A stretch of 64,000 nt of DNA from Xanthobacteraceae bacterium (GTDB lineage: Bacteria > Pseudomonadota > Alphaproteobacteria > Rhizobiales > Xanthobacteraceae): positions 62,001-126,000 of the forward strand of contig JAIESR010000011.1 in the NCBI GenBank assembly GCA_019745775.1, read 5' to 3'. Both the position numbers and the translations under genes were made by a program. Below, piece after piece: positions 25,101 to 33,788 of this stretch. Within the stretch, counting starts at the first letter, position 1. The number at the start of each line of letters is the position of its first letter. The notes under the pieces are model-generated. The model ran no database searches. It saw only the letters and a list, made by a program, of their open reading frames with translations, and was not told the origin of the DNA.

Positions 25101-27711
25101 TGCCGTGCGGGTTGTAGCTGTGCGTCCAGCGCCGGCCGAGCGCGTCGATCTCGGCCGCGGGGTGTTTCGCGCTGCCCTCGTATTCGAACACCGGACGGCC
25201 GTTGTGGCCCACGATCCGGCCGGCGGCATCATAGGCGAACCGCGTGACGATGCCGGCATGATCGACCGCGGTGCCGCCGCCGTCGGCATCGTGGCGATAG
25301 CGGGTGACGCGGTCGCCATGCGCGACTTCCTGGAGCCGCCCGCGATTGTCGTATTGCCGGGTCTCGACCACGCCGTCGGGATGCACGACGCGCGCGAGGT
25401 CGCCGAAGCGGTTGTATTCGAACTGCCACGCCTGCTTGAGCGGGCCGTGCGTAACGGTGCGGCTCGCGAGGCTGCCGTCGGCTCCGTAGGCGTAGTCGAC
25501 GCGCGCGCCGTCGGGAGCGATCACGGCGTTCAGACGCCCGCTGTGCTGGAAGCGCGTCACCAGGTCGCCCGAGCCTTCCGCGACCAGCCCGCCCTGCTGG
25601 TCGTAGGTGAAGTCGCGCCGCACGCCGCGGCTGTCGGTGACCGACGCGACATCGCCGCGTCCGGTGTAGGTGAATGTCGTCGCGGCGCCCGCCGTGCTGG
25701 TCATGCGCACCGGGCGGCCGCGCTCGTCACGCTCGATCGACCATTGCCCGCCGCTCGGCATGGTGACGGTGACGGCGCGGTCGTCGCCCGTGTAGGCGAG
25801 CCGCACGCGGCGCTCGCCCGCCGCCATTTCGGTCGCGTTGCCGTCCGGGCTGTGCGTGACCGTGGGCGCCGCTTCGCCGCTGCCCGCCGCAGGCGCGGCG
25901 GCCATCCCGGCCGCGGTCAGTTCCAGGCGATCGACCCGGCCGCGCGGCCCCGCGATCTCGAGCAGATCGGGACGCGGCATCGACAACGACAGCGAGCGCT
26001 CGCCGTCGTCGATGCCGGTGAGCCGGCCGTTCGCGTCATATGCGAAGGCGATGCGACGCCCGCGATCGGTGACGATCGTCGTCACCTTGCCGCGCGCATC
26101 GTAGGCGAAGGTCCAGCGGTTGCCGGCATGGTCGACCATCGCCTGGAGACGGCGCGCCGGGTCGTATTCGAACTGCGTGGTCAGCCCGCGCCGGGTCTCG
26201 CGCGTGAGCAGGCCGCCGTTGTCGTAGTCGAAGCTCTCGCGCCGGTGGGACGGCGCCTCCCAGTAATCGACATGGCGCGGCAGGCCGTGCCAGCCGTAGG
26301 TGATGTGGGTGTCGTGGCCGGAGGGATGCCGCACCGTGAGCAGGCGATTGCCGTGGTCGTACCAGAACCGGGTCTCGGCGCCGAACGGATCGACGCGGCG
26401 GACCAGGCGGTCGCCCGCGTCATGCTCCAGGGTCTCACGGCGGCCACCGGGATGGCGCAGCTCGGTGAGCCGCCCGGCATCGTCGAACGTGGCCGGGTGC
26501 CGCTCGCCGTCGATATCGAGCGCGGTCGGGTAGCCGCGCTTGTCGACGGCGGGCTTATCGACGGACGGCTGCGGCGCGGGCTTGCCGCCGGGCGCGACGG
26601 CGCGCAGGTCGGTGGTCGCGCCGAGCGCGTCGCGGAATTGCATCGCGACGCCCTTGCCGTCGACCTGCAGCGCCGCAGTGCCGCCATCGGGCAGGACGAA
26701 CCGCATCTCTTGCGGACGGAATTCCACGGCGCTGCGGTTCCCGGCGCCGTCGATATGCGCGAGCACCGCGGGTTGCGCCGGGTCCGCCGGATCGCGCGCG
26801 AACTCCCGCGTCGTCTTGCGGCCTTCGGCATCGGTCATTTCGATGCGCGCGAGCCCGGGCTCGCCGCTGACCGTGACGAACGTGCGGATCGGTCCCGGCC
26901 CCTGCAGCAGCGTCACCGCGCCGCGCTCGTCGTACACGATAGCGAGCACGCGGAAGTCGGGCGGGCGCACGCCGACCAGCCGCCCCCTGCGGTCGTGGAG
27001 CAGCGTGGTGCTGCGCTTGAGCGGGTCGGTGACGCGCTGCAGGCGCCCGGCGCCGTCGTAGTCGTAGCTGGTCTGCCGGCCGAGCGGATCGACCACCGAG
27101 CGCACGCGGTCGTTGTCGAGCGCGATCGTAAGCCGGCGCTGCGCGGCATCGCTCACGATCATCTGCCCGGGACGATGCTCGATCGTGACGGCGACCACGC
27201 CGCCGCGACGGCGCTCGATCAACCGTCCCTGCGCGTCGAAGGTCTCGCTGTCGCCGGACTGGAAGGTCCGCACATGGCCGCCGCCGCGCGCGGTCACGGT
27301 CGTGTCGGCGCGGCCCTGGCGGGCCCGGTAGACGTCCCCGGCACGCGCGTAACTCGAACGGGTGCCGTCGGCCTCCGCGATCTCGATCGCCCCCGGCCCG
27401 GTCACCGCGAGCGACACGCCGTAGGTCCACTGCCAGCCCGGACCGAAACCCTTCTGCTGCGGGAAATCGCTGCGGTAGGTCCGCTCGATCGTCAGCGGTT
27501 CGCGCGGCGCCGCGATCCCGACGTCGCGAAAGCGCACCACCGCCGCGCCGCTGAAATCGACCAGCCGTTCGTGGAAGGACGCCGGATCGTCCATGCCGGC
27601 GGGAAGCGGCGACGGCTTGCCGGACGGCACCGCCTCCGACGCCAGCGCCGCCCCGCTGAGGAGCAGCGCCAGCATCCCGGCTACGGCGCGCTGGAGACGT
27701 CCTGCCATCAT
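22159..27711 (-). CDS. RHS/YD-repeat protein with internal HELSH zincin motif and Cys-rich tail
   Basis: 1,850 residues from ATG 27711. The longer frame to 27876 would translate a palindromic repeat, so I reject it. A signal peptide (LQRAVAGMLALLLSGAALA) is followed by a DUF6531-like opening (FRDVGIAAPREPLTIERTYR), then some forty YD repeats (for example YDYDGAGRLQRVTDPLKR). The RHS core is near residues 1325-1366 (GLVFFGARAYRPALGRFTAP, DPAGIAGGHNPYAYAANNP). After the core, where polymorphic toxins vary, comes a segment with H1500-E-L-S-H1504 (NTVHELSHLV) and EEFEARL about 20 residues on, matching a zincin. Then come about 200 residues with a glycine-rich hydrophobic stretch and a final Cys-rich tail (CSGSIDCDCDNVLPAC, CRQCQEELIEAC, GTCGSRCGK). 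A cell-surface toxin or adhesin is possible. No immunity gene is evident. Confidence 0.85.
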   Translation of the reverse strand: MMAGRLQRAVAGMLALLLSGAALASEAVPSGKPSPLPAGMDDPASFHERLVDFSGAAVVRFRDVGIAAPREPLTIERTYRSDFPQQKGFGPGWQWTYGVSLAVTGPGAIEIAEADGTRSSYARAGDVYRARQGRADTTVTARGGGHVRTFQSGDSETFDAQGRLIERRRGGVVAVTIEHRPGQMIVSDAAQRRLTIALDNDRVRSVVDPLGRQTSYDYDGAGRLQRVTDPLKRSTTLLHDRRGRLVGVRPPDFRVLAIVYDERGAVTLLQGPGPIRTFVTVSGEPGLARIEMTDAEGRKTTREFARDPADPAQPAVLAHIDGAGNRSAVEFRPQEMRFVLPDGGTAALQVDGKGVAMQFRDALGATTDLRAVAPGGKPAPQPSVDKPAVDKRGYPTALDIDGERHPATFDDAGRLTELRHPGGRRETLEHDAGDRLVRRVDPFGAETRFWYDHGNRLLTVRHPSGHDTHITYGWHGLPRHVDYWEAPSHRRESFDYDNGGLLTRETRRGLTTQFEYDPARRLQAMVDHAGNRWTFAYDARGKVTTIVTDRGRRIAFAYDANGRLTGIDDGERSLSLSMPRPDLLEIAGPRGRVDRLELTAAGMAAAPAAGSGEAAPTVTHSPDGNATEMAAGERRVRLAYTGDDRAVTVTMPSGGQWSIERDERGRPVRMTSTAGAATTFTYTGRGDVASVTDSRGVRRDFTYDQQGGLVAEGSGDLVTRFQHSGRLNAVIAPDGARVDYAYGADGSLASRTVTHGPLKQAWQFEYNRFGDLARVVHPDGVVETRQYDNRGRLQEVAHGDRVTRYRHDADGGGTAVDHAGIVTRFAYDAAGRIVGHNGRPVFEYEGSAKHPAAEIDALGRRWTHSYNPHGNVVATTDPAGATLRRAWNAGGVLVAQEDDDGRRIVITRDRDDRQTGLAIAGGPATQYDYDAHGALAAVRKAGGATIAYERDAQGRLAAERVDGRDAARFSYDRFGRVTAVADTIGKHAFAYDEAGQLLAVTDAFGRIIRYEYDTIGRRIAMISPEGERTEYRYGADGRLAGLKGADGRETTFAWLPRGVPSQIVHADGSTAAFAYDGEGRVARVRWTDRQGTVRSERSIARNAAGEIVAVTTGGRTTQFRYDTRGWLAGATAADGRTAEHAFDRSGNPTTFNGTPRRYNQAFQLDDIAGTPVTHDRDGNLQSIGSQLRLEHDVNGRVIAATVAGRLPVHYRYDFEGRLVERRQGDAVVRYLYDGMALVGAYDGTGRRLSWIERQPVPIGGARIHRADGVATLQADDFGTPLAVTDAGGRTADISLSPWGEAAAAEPLRDGLIGFTGALQDHETGLVFFGARAYRPALGRFTAPDPAGIAGGHNPYAYAANNPLRFADQAGTQPYQPSLTMWERVRPRPGGSRRTFGDVDAAGRVFANLDEISRTDVGRPAGQAAGQAMLLFYTDRARLVIHDRLPPEFQGAGWRPHTIFGMFDPARPDRVNVYQYPHRLTARPGTPRADALQGMTGNTVHELSHLVRESLRRQGHGALPAPAEEFEARLFQHITDPRTAGQWVDNRPRTLARFVAAQMDQLRGMDGYREWRRMLPDMLEEFDKRYGVFRGRGLNDVVADANRELRDIEDARDRPRRVAERARSAADTWPDGPRRSAAGAPDMSRNAVQEVQDARHAARPGMPAGVNGMVYGALNGIAFGLGMFNDAIDYMEGRQSTGQFVANNIANALPLVVPALAGPVGAAMFAHGLGNMIGQAAADAVLPYVRDPGSWGGEFIRQVTGLPAPGGRFRGHACSGSIDCDCDNVLPACTGLACRVDVVAARMRSACRQCQEELIEACVMETQSRGYSDGASRAGGTCGSRCGKVGPRASP

Positions 27712-27768
27712 CGCAACAACTCCGTCGGCCTTCGCTAGCGCGGAATGATTTGACGTTGACGCGGCCGC

Positions 27769-27846
27769 GTCATCGCGAGCGCTGCGAAGCAATCCAGCTC
27801 GTTGAGAAAGCTGGATTGCTTCGTCGCTTGCGCTCCTCGCAATGAC
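27769..27846. repeat. Palindromic repeat, family D
   Basis: GTCATCGCGAGCGCTGCGAA, GCAATCCAGCT on one arm and AGCTGGATTGCTTCGTCGC, TTGCGCTCCTCGCAATGAC on the other form a long hairpin with a short loop (CGTTGAGAA). A partial extra copy of the end (CCTCGCAATGAC) follows. This repeat type is widely dispersed in Bradyrhizobium-like genomes. It lies just upstream of the RHS start. Confidence 0.9.
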
Positions 27847-27904
27847 GCCTCGCAATGACAACTCCAGGTGATTCAATGTGACCCCGTCGTGCTTTGGTGG
27901 ACCG

Positions 27905-28543
27905 CTAGGGACCGATCACCTCGAGTTCGGACAGGTGCCGGGCCGGCAATTTGTCCGACGGGTCGAGCATATGGGCGGCGATGAGCGCCGCGATGGCTTC
28001 ATCCCGGCGGTTCAGGCTGCGCAGGGCGGCGCCGTAGTTGGTCCAGACCGTGGAGCGGTCGGCCCGTTCCGGCAGCACTTTCAGCATGTCGGCGTGCGCC
28101 TCGCGGTGCTGGCTCAGGGCGTAGTAGGCGTACGCGCGCTGGAAGTAGCATTCGACAAAATGCGCGGCGAGCTCGATGCAGCGCGTCAGCGGCTGCAGCG
28201 CAGGCTTGTACTGCTTGAGCCGGTTGTGACCCAGGCCTCGATAGTAGTGGCCCTGGAAATTGTTCGGATCGGCGCGGATCGCGGCCGCTGCATCCTGGAA
28301 CGCGGCGGAGATTTGGTTGAGGAATTCCATGCGCAGGCGCGCCCGGCGCACATAGGCCTGCGCCAGTTCCCGATTCGGGAGCTTGAGCTTCGCGATCGCG
28401 TCGCTCAGGACCTTGTCCGCCTCCTGGTAGCTCTTGGCGGCTTCGAGCTGCTGCACGGATTTCAGTGTTGCCGGCCAATCCGCCTGCGCATCCGCAATCG
28501 CAGCCAGGGTAACGACGACGAGGGCAATAACGCGCAGACGCAT
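27905..28543 (-). CDS. Periplasmic TPR-repeat protein
   Basis: 212 residues. The signal peptide (MRLRVIALVVVTLAAIADAQ) leads into tetratricopeptide helices: QLEAAKSYQEADKVLSDAIA, ELAQAYVRRARLRMEFLNQI, DPNNFQGHYYRGLGHNRLKQ and VECYFQRAYAYYALSQHREA. These scaffolds bind partner proteins. It is transcribed in the same direction as the RHS gene, about 190 bases upstream of it with a repeat between. It may aid export or presentation of the RHS protein, but no sequence feature proves it. Confidence 0.75.
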   Translation of the reverse strand: MRLRVIALVVVTLAAIADAQADWPATLKSVQQLEAAKSYQEADKVLSDAIAKLKLPNRELAQAYVRRARLRMEFLNQISAAFQDAAAAIRADPNNFQGHYYRGLGHNRLKQYKPALQPLTRCIELAAHFVECYFQRAYAYYALSQHREAHADMLKVLPERADRSTVWTNYGAALRSLNRRDEAIAALIAAHMLDPSDKLPARHLSELEVIGP

Positions 28544-28706
28544 CGGTCCCCCTGGGGGTCGCGATCAACAAACCAATGTACAAGTCTAACACGGCATCCG
28601 GCCGGTTCAACACGGGTTGCCCGTGGCGCCGCCAACGCCGATCGACTGCTTTACGCGCGCAGGCTCACGCATCAGGATGGCCCTGTGCACCATCCGGGAG
28701 ACCGCC

Positions 28707-29714
28707 ATGACCGACCCGCTCGCCCCCAGGAAGCCGTTTGCCGCGCCGGTGGTCGACCGGCTGGCGGTGCGGGTCGTGGTCGACTCGCGCTACGAGCGGT
28801 TCCTGCCCAACCACACCCATCCGTTCGTCGGCATCGAGCATGTCGGGCAGGTGCCGCGCCGGCAGATGACCTCGCTCGCCTGCGAATGGGGGCTGTCGCT
28901 GCATCTGCAATCCACGCGCGGCGGCGCGAGCGCGCAGTACATGCTCGACTTCGGCTACACGCCGGAGATCGTGCTGCGTAACGCCGATCTGCTCGACATC
29001 GATCCGGCCCGCATTGACGGGCTGATCCTCAGCCACGCCCACCGCGACCACTTCGGCGGCATGACCGGCTTCATCATGCAGCACCGCGCCCGCATGCGCG
29101 GCGACCTCTGCTTCTACAACGGCGGCGAGGAGGGCTTCCGCGAAAAATTCCTCGGCAAGCCCGACGACGCGATCTCCTGGGGCAAGGTCGACCGCACCAT
29201 GCTGACTGCGCAGTTCGTCACGCCGGTGTGCTGCCATGAGCCGCACGACCTCGCGTCGCACGCCTTCACCACCGGATTCATTCCGCGCCATTCGTTCGAG
29301 GAGGTGAGCGGCGGCTCGATGGTCTACGAATACGACCACTTCACCGAGACCGAGCGGCGCGGCAAGCTGCTCAAGGACACCCATCCCGACGAGCACGCCA
29401 CCTGCTACGTCGTGCAGGGCCGCGGGCTGGTGGTCATCTCATCGTGCGGCCATGTCGGGCTGATCAACACCATCCGGCAGGCGATGGCGGTATCGGGCGT
29501 GTCGAAGCTGCACGCCGTGATCGGCGGCTTCCACCTCGTCACCGCGCCGGCGGAATATATCGAGCGCACCGTCACCGAGCTCGCCGCGCTCGCGCCCGAC
29601 GTGGTGATCCCGATGCACTGCTCGGGCGCCGACTTCATCGACGCGATGCGCCGGCGCATGCCCGACGCGCTGGTGACCACCAACGTCGGCACGCGGTTCA
29701 CGTTCGGGGCGTAG
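28707..29714 (+). CDS. Metallo-beta-lactamase-fold hydrolase
   Basis: 335 residues. The metal-binding motif is H110-A-H112-R-D114-H115 (LILSHAHRDHFGG), with further ligands at VISSCGHVGLINT and IPMHCSGADF. The order of motifs and the length fit the group related to dihydropterin-RFAP synthase, in which the residue before GH is Cys (SCGHVG), as here. The substrate is unknown. I start at ATG 28707 with GGGAG upstream; the longer frame from 28617 lacks support. The neighbouring genes run divergently or are separated by repeats, so it looks monocistronic. Confidence 0.8.
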   Translation: MTDPLAPRKPFAAPVVDRLAVRVVVDSRYERFLPNHTHPFVGIEHVGQVPRRQMTSLACEWGLSLHLQSTRGGASAQYMLDFGYTPEIVLRNADLLDIDPARIDGLILSHAHRDHFGGMTGFIMQHRARMRGDLCFYNGGEEGFREKFLGKPDDAISWGKVDRTMLTAQFVTPVCCHEPHDLASHAFTTGFIPRHSFEEVSGGSMVYEYDHFTETERRGKLLKDTHPDEHATCYVVQGRGLVVISSCGHVGLINTIRQAMAVSGVSKLHAVIGGFHLVTAPAEYIERTVTELAALAPDVVIPMHCSGADFIDAMRRRMPDALVTTNVGTRFTFGA

Positions 29715-29756
29715 CACCGCAGCCGCTCACCGGCCCCGCGCAGCACGACCATCGTG

Positions 29757-30055
29757 ATGGCGCCCTCTCCGCTTGCGGTACGGCAATCGTATTTTTCCGC
29801 GAGCGCGGCGCGCATGACTGCGCCCTCTCCCACCGAACTCGGGCTTGCCCGAGTTCGGCATATGAAGGTCGCTCGAAGTCGGAAACATCCGACTTCGAGT
29901 GTGGGGAGAGGGCAAGAGGGTCTTTCCGACGAGTCGCGATGGGGTGAGGGGTCTTTGTCAAATGGCACCTTCAAGCGCACCGGCAAACCCCTCACCCCTT
30001 CTTTGCGCTGAACCACCGGGCAGCCCTCTCCCCACAAGGGGGAGAGGGCACGATA
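29757..30055. repeat. Compound palindromic repeat array, family A
   Basis: It contains GCCCTCTCC blocks at 29762, 29822 and 30024, the two hairpins 29833-29858 and 29872-29899 also found near 14.8 kb, and the inverted GGGTGAGGGG / CCCCTCACCCC pair around 29942 and 29989. After it, about 30060-30095 shares text with 18.1 kb. It makes up nearly all of the 470-base gap 29715-30181, where I see no gene. Confidence 0.9.
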
Positions 30056-30181
30056 ATGACCGCCCCGCACCGCTGTAAGGACCAAATGCGATAGCCCTGC
30101 CCTTTGCCCGGCGCCACGGCGCTTGATTATCTCTGGCATAGGCCCAAAGCTTGCCGATGCTGCGCCGCACTGGAGTTCGCC

Positions 30182-31360
30182 ATGGGGTATCGCCTGCTCG
30201 CCCTCGCCTTGCTCCTCGCCCCCGCCCCGGCCGTGGCCGAGGTCGCGGAGCGGGTGACCGCGCTCGCGCCGGCGGGGCTGGTGCTGGTGGTGGACGCGCA
30301 GGGCAAGGAGGTGGTGGCGCAGAACGTCGATGAGCCGTTCGTCCCGGCCTCGGTCACCAAGATCGTGACCGCCTGGCTGGCGATGGCGGTGCTCGGCGGC
30401 GACTATCGGTTCCAGACCCGCTTCTACCTCGACGACAAGCGCGTGCTCTACGTGCGCGGCGGCGGCGATCCGTTCCTGATTTCGGAGGAGCTGGCGTCGC
30501 TCGCGACAGGGCTGGTCGCCGCGGTCGGCAAGGCGCCGATCACCGGCATCGTGCTGGACGGCAGCTACTACCCCGCGACGCTGCGCATCCCGGGCATCGA
30601 GGACACCGATGAAGCCTACAACGCGCTGAATTCCGCGCTGGCGGTGAACTTCAACACCATCAACGCCGTGCGCCGGGGCAGCAACGTGCGCTCCGCCGAG
30701 AAGCAGACCCCGATCACCCCGCTCGCCGTCGCCCAGTTCCGGTTGCGCGGCCGGGAGGGAAGCGGCCGCATCAGCCTGAGCCAGGAACCCGCGGTGAGCC
30801 TGCAATATGCCGGCGAGCTGATCGCCGCATTCTTCGAGCGGGCGGGCGGCAGCGTGGAGGGCGAGATCGCGACCGGCACCGTGCCCGCGAAACTGGAGCC
30901 GGTCTACGTTCACCGGCAGTCGCGGCCGCTCTCGCAAATCCTCGTCGCGCTGCTGCGCGCCTCGAACAACTACATCGCCAACCAGGTCTTCCTGGAGATC
31001 GGCGGCCACCGGCTGGGCGGGCCGGTCAGCCTCGAGAAGTCGCTCAAGGTCGCGAACGGGATGCTCGCCGCGCACGGCCTGGCCGAGGCTATCCATCTCG
31101 TCGAGGGCTCGGGCATCAGCCGCGACAACCGCTTCACCGCCCGCGGCCTCGCCAGCGTGCTGGCGCTGTTCGCCCCCCACGCCGACCTGCTGCGCGGCTA
31201 TGACGGCGCCATGGCCAAGACCGGGACCATGGACGGCGTGCGCACGCTCGCGGGCTATGCCGATACGAAGAACAACGGCCGGGTCCGTTTCGTGATCGCG
31301 CTCAAGAGCAACGACGAGATGCGCTTCCGGCTGCTCAAGACGATTGCGTCGGGGCTGTAG
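30182..31360 (+). CDS. D-alanyl-D-alanine carboxypeptidase/endopeptidase, PBP4 (DacB, S13) family
   Basis: 392 residues. A signal peptide (MGYRLLALALLLAPAPAVAE) is followed by the three penicillin-binding motifs: S57-V-T-K60 (FVPASVTKIVTA), S261-N-N263 (LLRASNNYIANQ) and K346-T-G (GAMAKTGTMDG). The S13 family trims or cleaves peptidoglycan stem peptides in the periplasm. It is shorter than E. coli DacB (477), lacking much of the extra domains. The start at 30182 is set by the signal peptide; earlier in-frame codons fall in repeat DNA. It appears to be transcribed alone. Confidence 0.9.
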   Translation: MGYRLLALALLLAPAPAVAEVAERVTALAPAGLVLVVDAQGKEVVAQNVDEPFVPASVTKIVTAWLAMAVLGGDYRFQTRFYLDDKRVLYVRGGGDPFLISEELASLATGLVAAVGKAPITGIVLDGSYYPATLRIPGIEDTDEAYNALNSALAVNFNTINAVRRGSNVRSAEKQTPITPLAVAQFRLRGREGSGRISLSQEPAVSLQYAGELIAAFFERAGGSVEGEIATGTVPAKLEPVYVHRQSRPLSQILVALLRASNNYIANQVFLEIGGHRLGGPVSLEKSLKVANGMLAAHGLAEAIHLVEGSGISRDNRFTARGLASVLALFAPHADLLRGYDGAMAKTGTMDGVRTLAGYADTKNNGRVRFVIALKSNDEMRFRLLKTIASGL

Positions 31361-31658
31361 GGTGCGGAATTCGTTGCGCCAGCCGCCCTGGCGCCCGATG
31401 TGAACGCGCATGTGCGCGAGCGCGCTCCGTGGCGCCCAAAAAAGCTGTTCATAGCCTGCGCATGGCGACGGCACGACAACATCGATTGCATCGCGCGAAG
31501 TCGGTCTCGCGGGCGCCGCTATCACACGCCGTATGCACATTGCGCCGAAATAATTTGACGATCGCTTGCGCATGCCTATCGTCGTGGCGTCCCGCTCATC
31601 GCGAGCGCCGTTCGGGCACGTGCGAACGCGCCCACGTCACGTCGAAGGGCACACAGTG

Positions 31659-31736
31659 GTAAGAGCCGTAAGAATGTAAGTTTCGAACCTAAGCCGATGA
31701 TCGATTTCAGGAAAATATCTTACACCTCAATCTTAC
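31659..31736. promoter_or_regulatory. Cluster of GTAAG / CTTAC half-sites upstream of the ABC transporter operon
   Basis: GTAAG occurs at 31659, 31668 and 31676, and CTTAC (its complement) at 31719 and 31732, within an unusually AT-rich patch. The repeated five-base words in both orientations resemble a multi-site operator. The 31361-31941 gap contains no convincing gene, so this may be the operon's control region. The regulator is unknown. Confidence 0.35.
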
Positions 31737-31825
31737 ACCCTGCATCGGCGGTGAAAGAAGAAGCCGCTGGCAAACCTCGGAGGCCGATGCTCGCGAGACG
31801 GATGATGCGCGCTCGCTCTATCCCC

Positions 31826-31870
31826 GTCATCCTGAGGCGCCCGCGCGAAGCGCGGGCCTCGAAGGACGAC
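31826..31870. repeat. Palindromic repeat related to family C
   Basis: GTCATCCTGAGGCGCCCGCG pairs with CGCGGGCCTCGAAGGACGAC around GAAG. It is a well-formed 45-base hairpin between the GTAAG cluster and the first permease gene. Confidence 0.85.
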
Positions 31871-31941
31871 GGATCAAGGCCTCGCTTGCCGCCCCCGCCG
31901 AAGCCCCCTACCCTCGCTCCGGCTGCCAAGCGGATACGCGC

Positions 31942-32766
31942 ATGACAGACGCCGTCTCCACCGTTGACGTCCGCACCGCCGCGGTTTCGCGTGGTGAAAG
32001 CCGTATCCGTGCCGCCGCGCGCGTCGCGTTTCCGTTCCTGGTGGTCGGCGCGATGTGGGAGATCACCGCGCATGCCGGCGTGTTCCCGGCGCGGCTGTTC
32101 CCGACGCTGGAAGAGATCGCCGCCGCGTTCTGGCGCCTCACCGTCGCGGGCATCCTGCCGCGCCACGTCTCGGAGACCCTGCTGCGCCTCGCCGCCGGCT
32201 TCGTGCTCGCGGGCGCGATCGGTGTCGCCGTCGGCATCGCCATGGGGCGCTCGAAGCGCGCCGAGGATTATCTCCTGCCGCTGGTCTCCATCGGCGCGCC
32301 GATCCCCGGCATCGCCTATGCGCCGCTGTTCATGCTGTGGTTCGGGCTCGGCAATTTCTCCGCCATCCTGCTGGTCGGCTTCGTCTCCGCCTTCCCGGTC
32401 ATCTTCAACACCTGGACCGGCGTGAAGGCGGTGAAAGAAATATGGGTGCGCTCGGCGCTGGTGATGGGCGCCGACCAGCGCCGGCTGTTCCGGCACGTCA
32501 TCCTGCCGGGCTCGCTGCCTTACATCCTGACCGGCCTGCGGCTCGGCCTCGCGCAGGCGTGGCGCATCCTGGTGGTGGTGGAGCTGCTCGCCGCCGTGCC
32601 GTGGGGCCTCGGCTGGCTGATCTTCGGCGCGCGCGAGTTCCTCAACACCGACGTGATGCTCGCGGGGGTCGCCGTCATCGGCATCATCGGGCTCGCGCTC
32701 GAGAAGCTCGTGTTCGAGAAGCTCGAACGCTACACCGTGGTGCGCTGGGGGATGATGCAGTCATGA
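31942..32766 (+). CDS. ABC transporter permease, SsuC/TauC type
   Basis: 274 residues and about six membrane helices. The conserved permease loop that contacts the ATPase is visible as RSALVMGADQRRLFRHVILPGSLPYILTGL (the EAA-type motif, G in the centre). The family imports sulfonates, nitrate, taurine or pyrimidine precursors. Its stop overlaps the start of a second permease (ATGA). The two presumably form a heterodimer, which is uncommon as SsuC-type systems usually use homodimers. The cognate ATPase (38603) and binding protein (40484) are several kilobases downstream on the same strand. Confidence 0.9.
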   Translation: MTDAVSTVDVRTAAVSRGESRIRAAARVAFPFLVVGAMWEITAHAGVFPARLFPTLEEIAAAFWRLTVAGILPRHVSETLLRLAAGFVLAGAIGVAVGIAMGRSKRAEDYLLPLVSIGAPIPGIAYAPLFMLWFGLGNFSAILLVGFVSAFPVIFNTWTGVKAVKEIWVRSALVMGADQRRLFRHVILPGSLPYILTGLRLGLAQAWRILVVVELLAAVPWGLGWLIFGAREFLNTDVMLAGVAVIGIIGLALEKLVFEKLERYTVVRWGMMQS

Positions 32767-33563
32767 TCTCATCGCTCCCGGTCTCCGAGCGCACCCGCTC
32801 GATCCTGCGCGGCGCCATCGCGATCCTCGCCGTGCTCGCCTGCTACGAGGCGACCGCGCGCTCCGGCTATTTCGCGCCCGCGCTGCTGCCGCCGCTCGGC
32901 AAGGTCGCGCAGACGTTGTGGACGCTCACCCTCGACGGCACGCTGCTGCACCATTCGGCGATGACGCTCTACCGCATGTTGTGCGGCTTCGGCCTCGCGG
33001 TCGTGGTCGGCATCCCGCTCGGCATCATGATGGGCCGCTTCCGCCCGGTCGAGAATTTCTTCATGCCGCTCGCGTCGGCGTTCATGCCGATCCCGTCGCT
33101 CGCCTGGGTGCCGGTGTTCATCCTTTGGTTCGGGCTCGGCAACACGGTGTCGATCCTGATCGTGTTCTACGCGGCGCTGTTCCCGATGATGCTCAATGCC
33201 TGGTCGGGCGTGCGCTCGGTCAACCAGCTCTGGCTGCGCGCCGCCGGCGCCATGGGCGCGAACGAGCATGCGATGTTCTGGAAGGTGATCCTGCCGGGCG
33301 CGTCGCCGTTCATCATCACCGGTCTGCGGCAGGCGTTCCTGCGCGCCTGGATCGCGGTGGTCGGCGCCGAGATGCTCGCTTCGTCGGACTGGGGCCTCGG
33401 CTGGGTGATCTACGACGCCAAGGAATTCCTCAACGCCTCGGTGATGCTGGCGGCGCTGGTGGTGATCGGCTTCCTCGGCTTCGTGTTCGAGCGGCTGGTG
33501 TTCGGCTCGATCGAACGCGCCACCGTGCAGCGCTGGGGCATGGTGCGGGCGGCGAAGGCATGA
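32763..33563 (+). CDS. ABC transporter permease, SsuC/TauC type (second subunit)
   Basis: 266 residues, a paralogue of the preceding gene with which it overlaps by four bases. The EAA-type loop is RAAGAMGANEHAMFWKVILPGASPFIITGL. Helices include LRGAIAILAVLACYEATARS and LAALVVIGFLGFVFERLVF. The tight coupling indicates equal production of both permeases. The distance to the ATPase gene, with a RuBisCO-like gene and others between, suggests that enzymes for the imported compound have been placed within the transporter operon. Confidence 0.9.
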   Translation: MISSLPVSERTRSILRGAIAILAVLACYEATARSGYFAPALLPPLGKVAQTLWTLTLDGTLLHHSAMTLYRMLCGFGLAVVVGIPLGIMMGRFRPVENFFMPLASAFMPIPSLAWVPVFILWFGLGNTVSILIVFYAALFPMMLNAWSGVRSVNQLWLRAAGAMGANEHAMFWKVILPGASPFIITGLRQAFLRAWIAVVGAEMLASSDWGLGWVIYDAKEFLNASVMLAALVVIGFLGFVFERLVFGSIERATVQRWGMVRAAKA

Positions 33564-33788
33564 TGCGAACGAGGGCCTTCATGCGGTTGCATTTCATCGC
33601 CAGAAAGGAACGAATCGCGTATTATCGGCATATTAAGGACGACTGTCCGGAAACCGCCGTCCGTTGCCCGTCCTCGCCGGATGCGGCTAAACTAGCCGGA
33701 CTATATGGTGGCGTGTGATGATCTCGTTGATGCCTGTGTGTCGTGTGACGTGCATCCGCAAAGGTGAAGCCGGAGCATCGACCGCGCC

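Noticed and set aside
24190-27738. A 1,182-codon open frame on the plus strand opposite the RHS gene
   Set aside because: It mirrors the GC-rich repeat structure of the RHS gene. Its translation is Arg/Ala/Gly-rich without domains.
31429-31662. A 77-residue frame in the gap after the PBP4-type gene
   Set aside because: No ribosome site, no domain, and the composition resembles random GC-rich DNA.
33560-33718. A 52-residue frame overlapping the second permease stop
   Set aside because: It begins with ATGA at the stop, which is tempting, but the translation has no recognisable features and the codon pattern is not gene-like.
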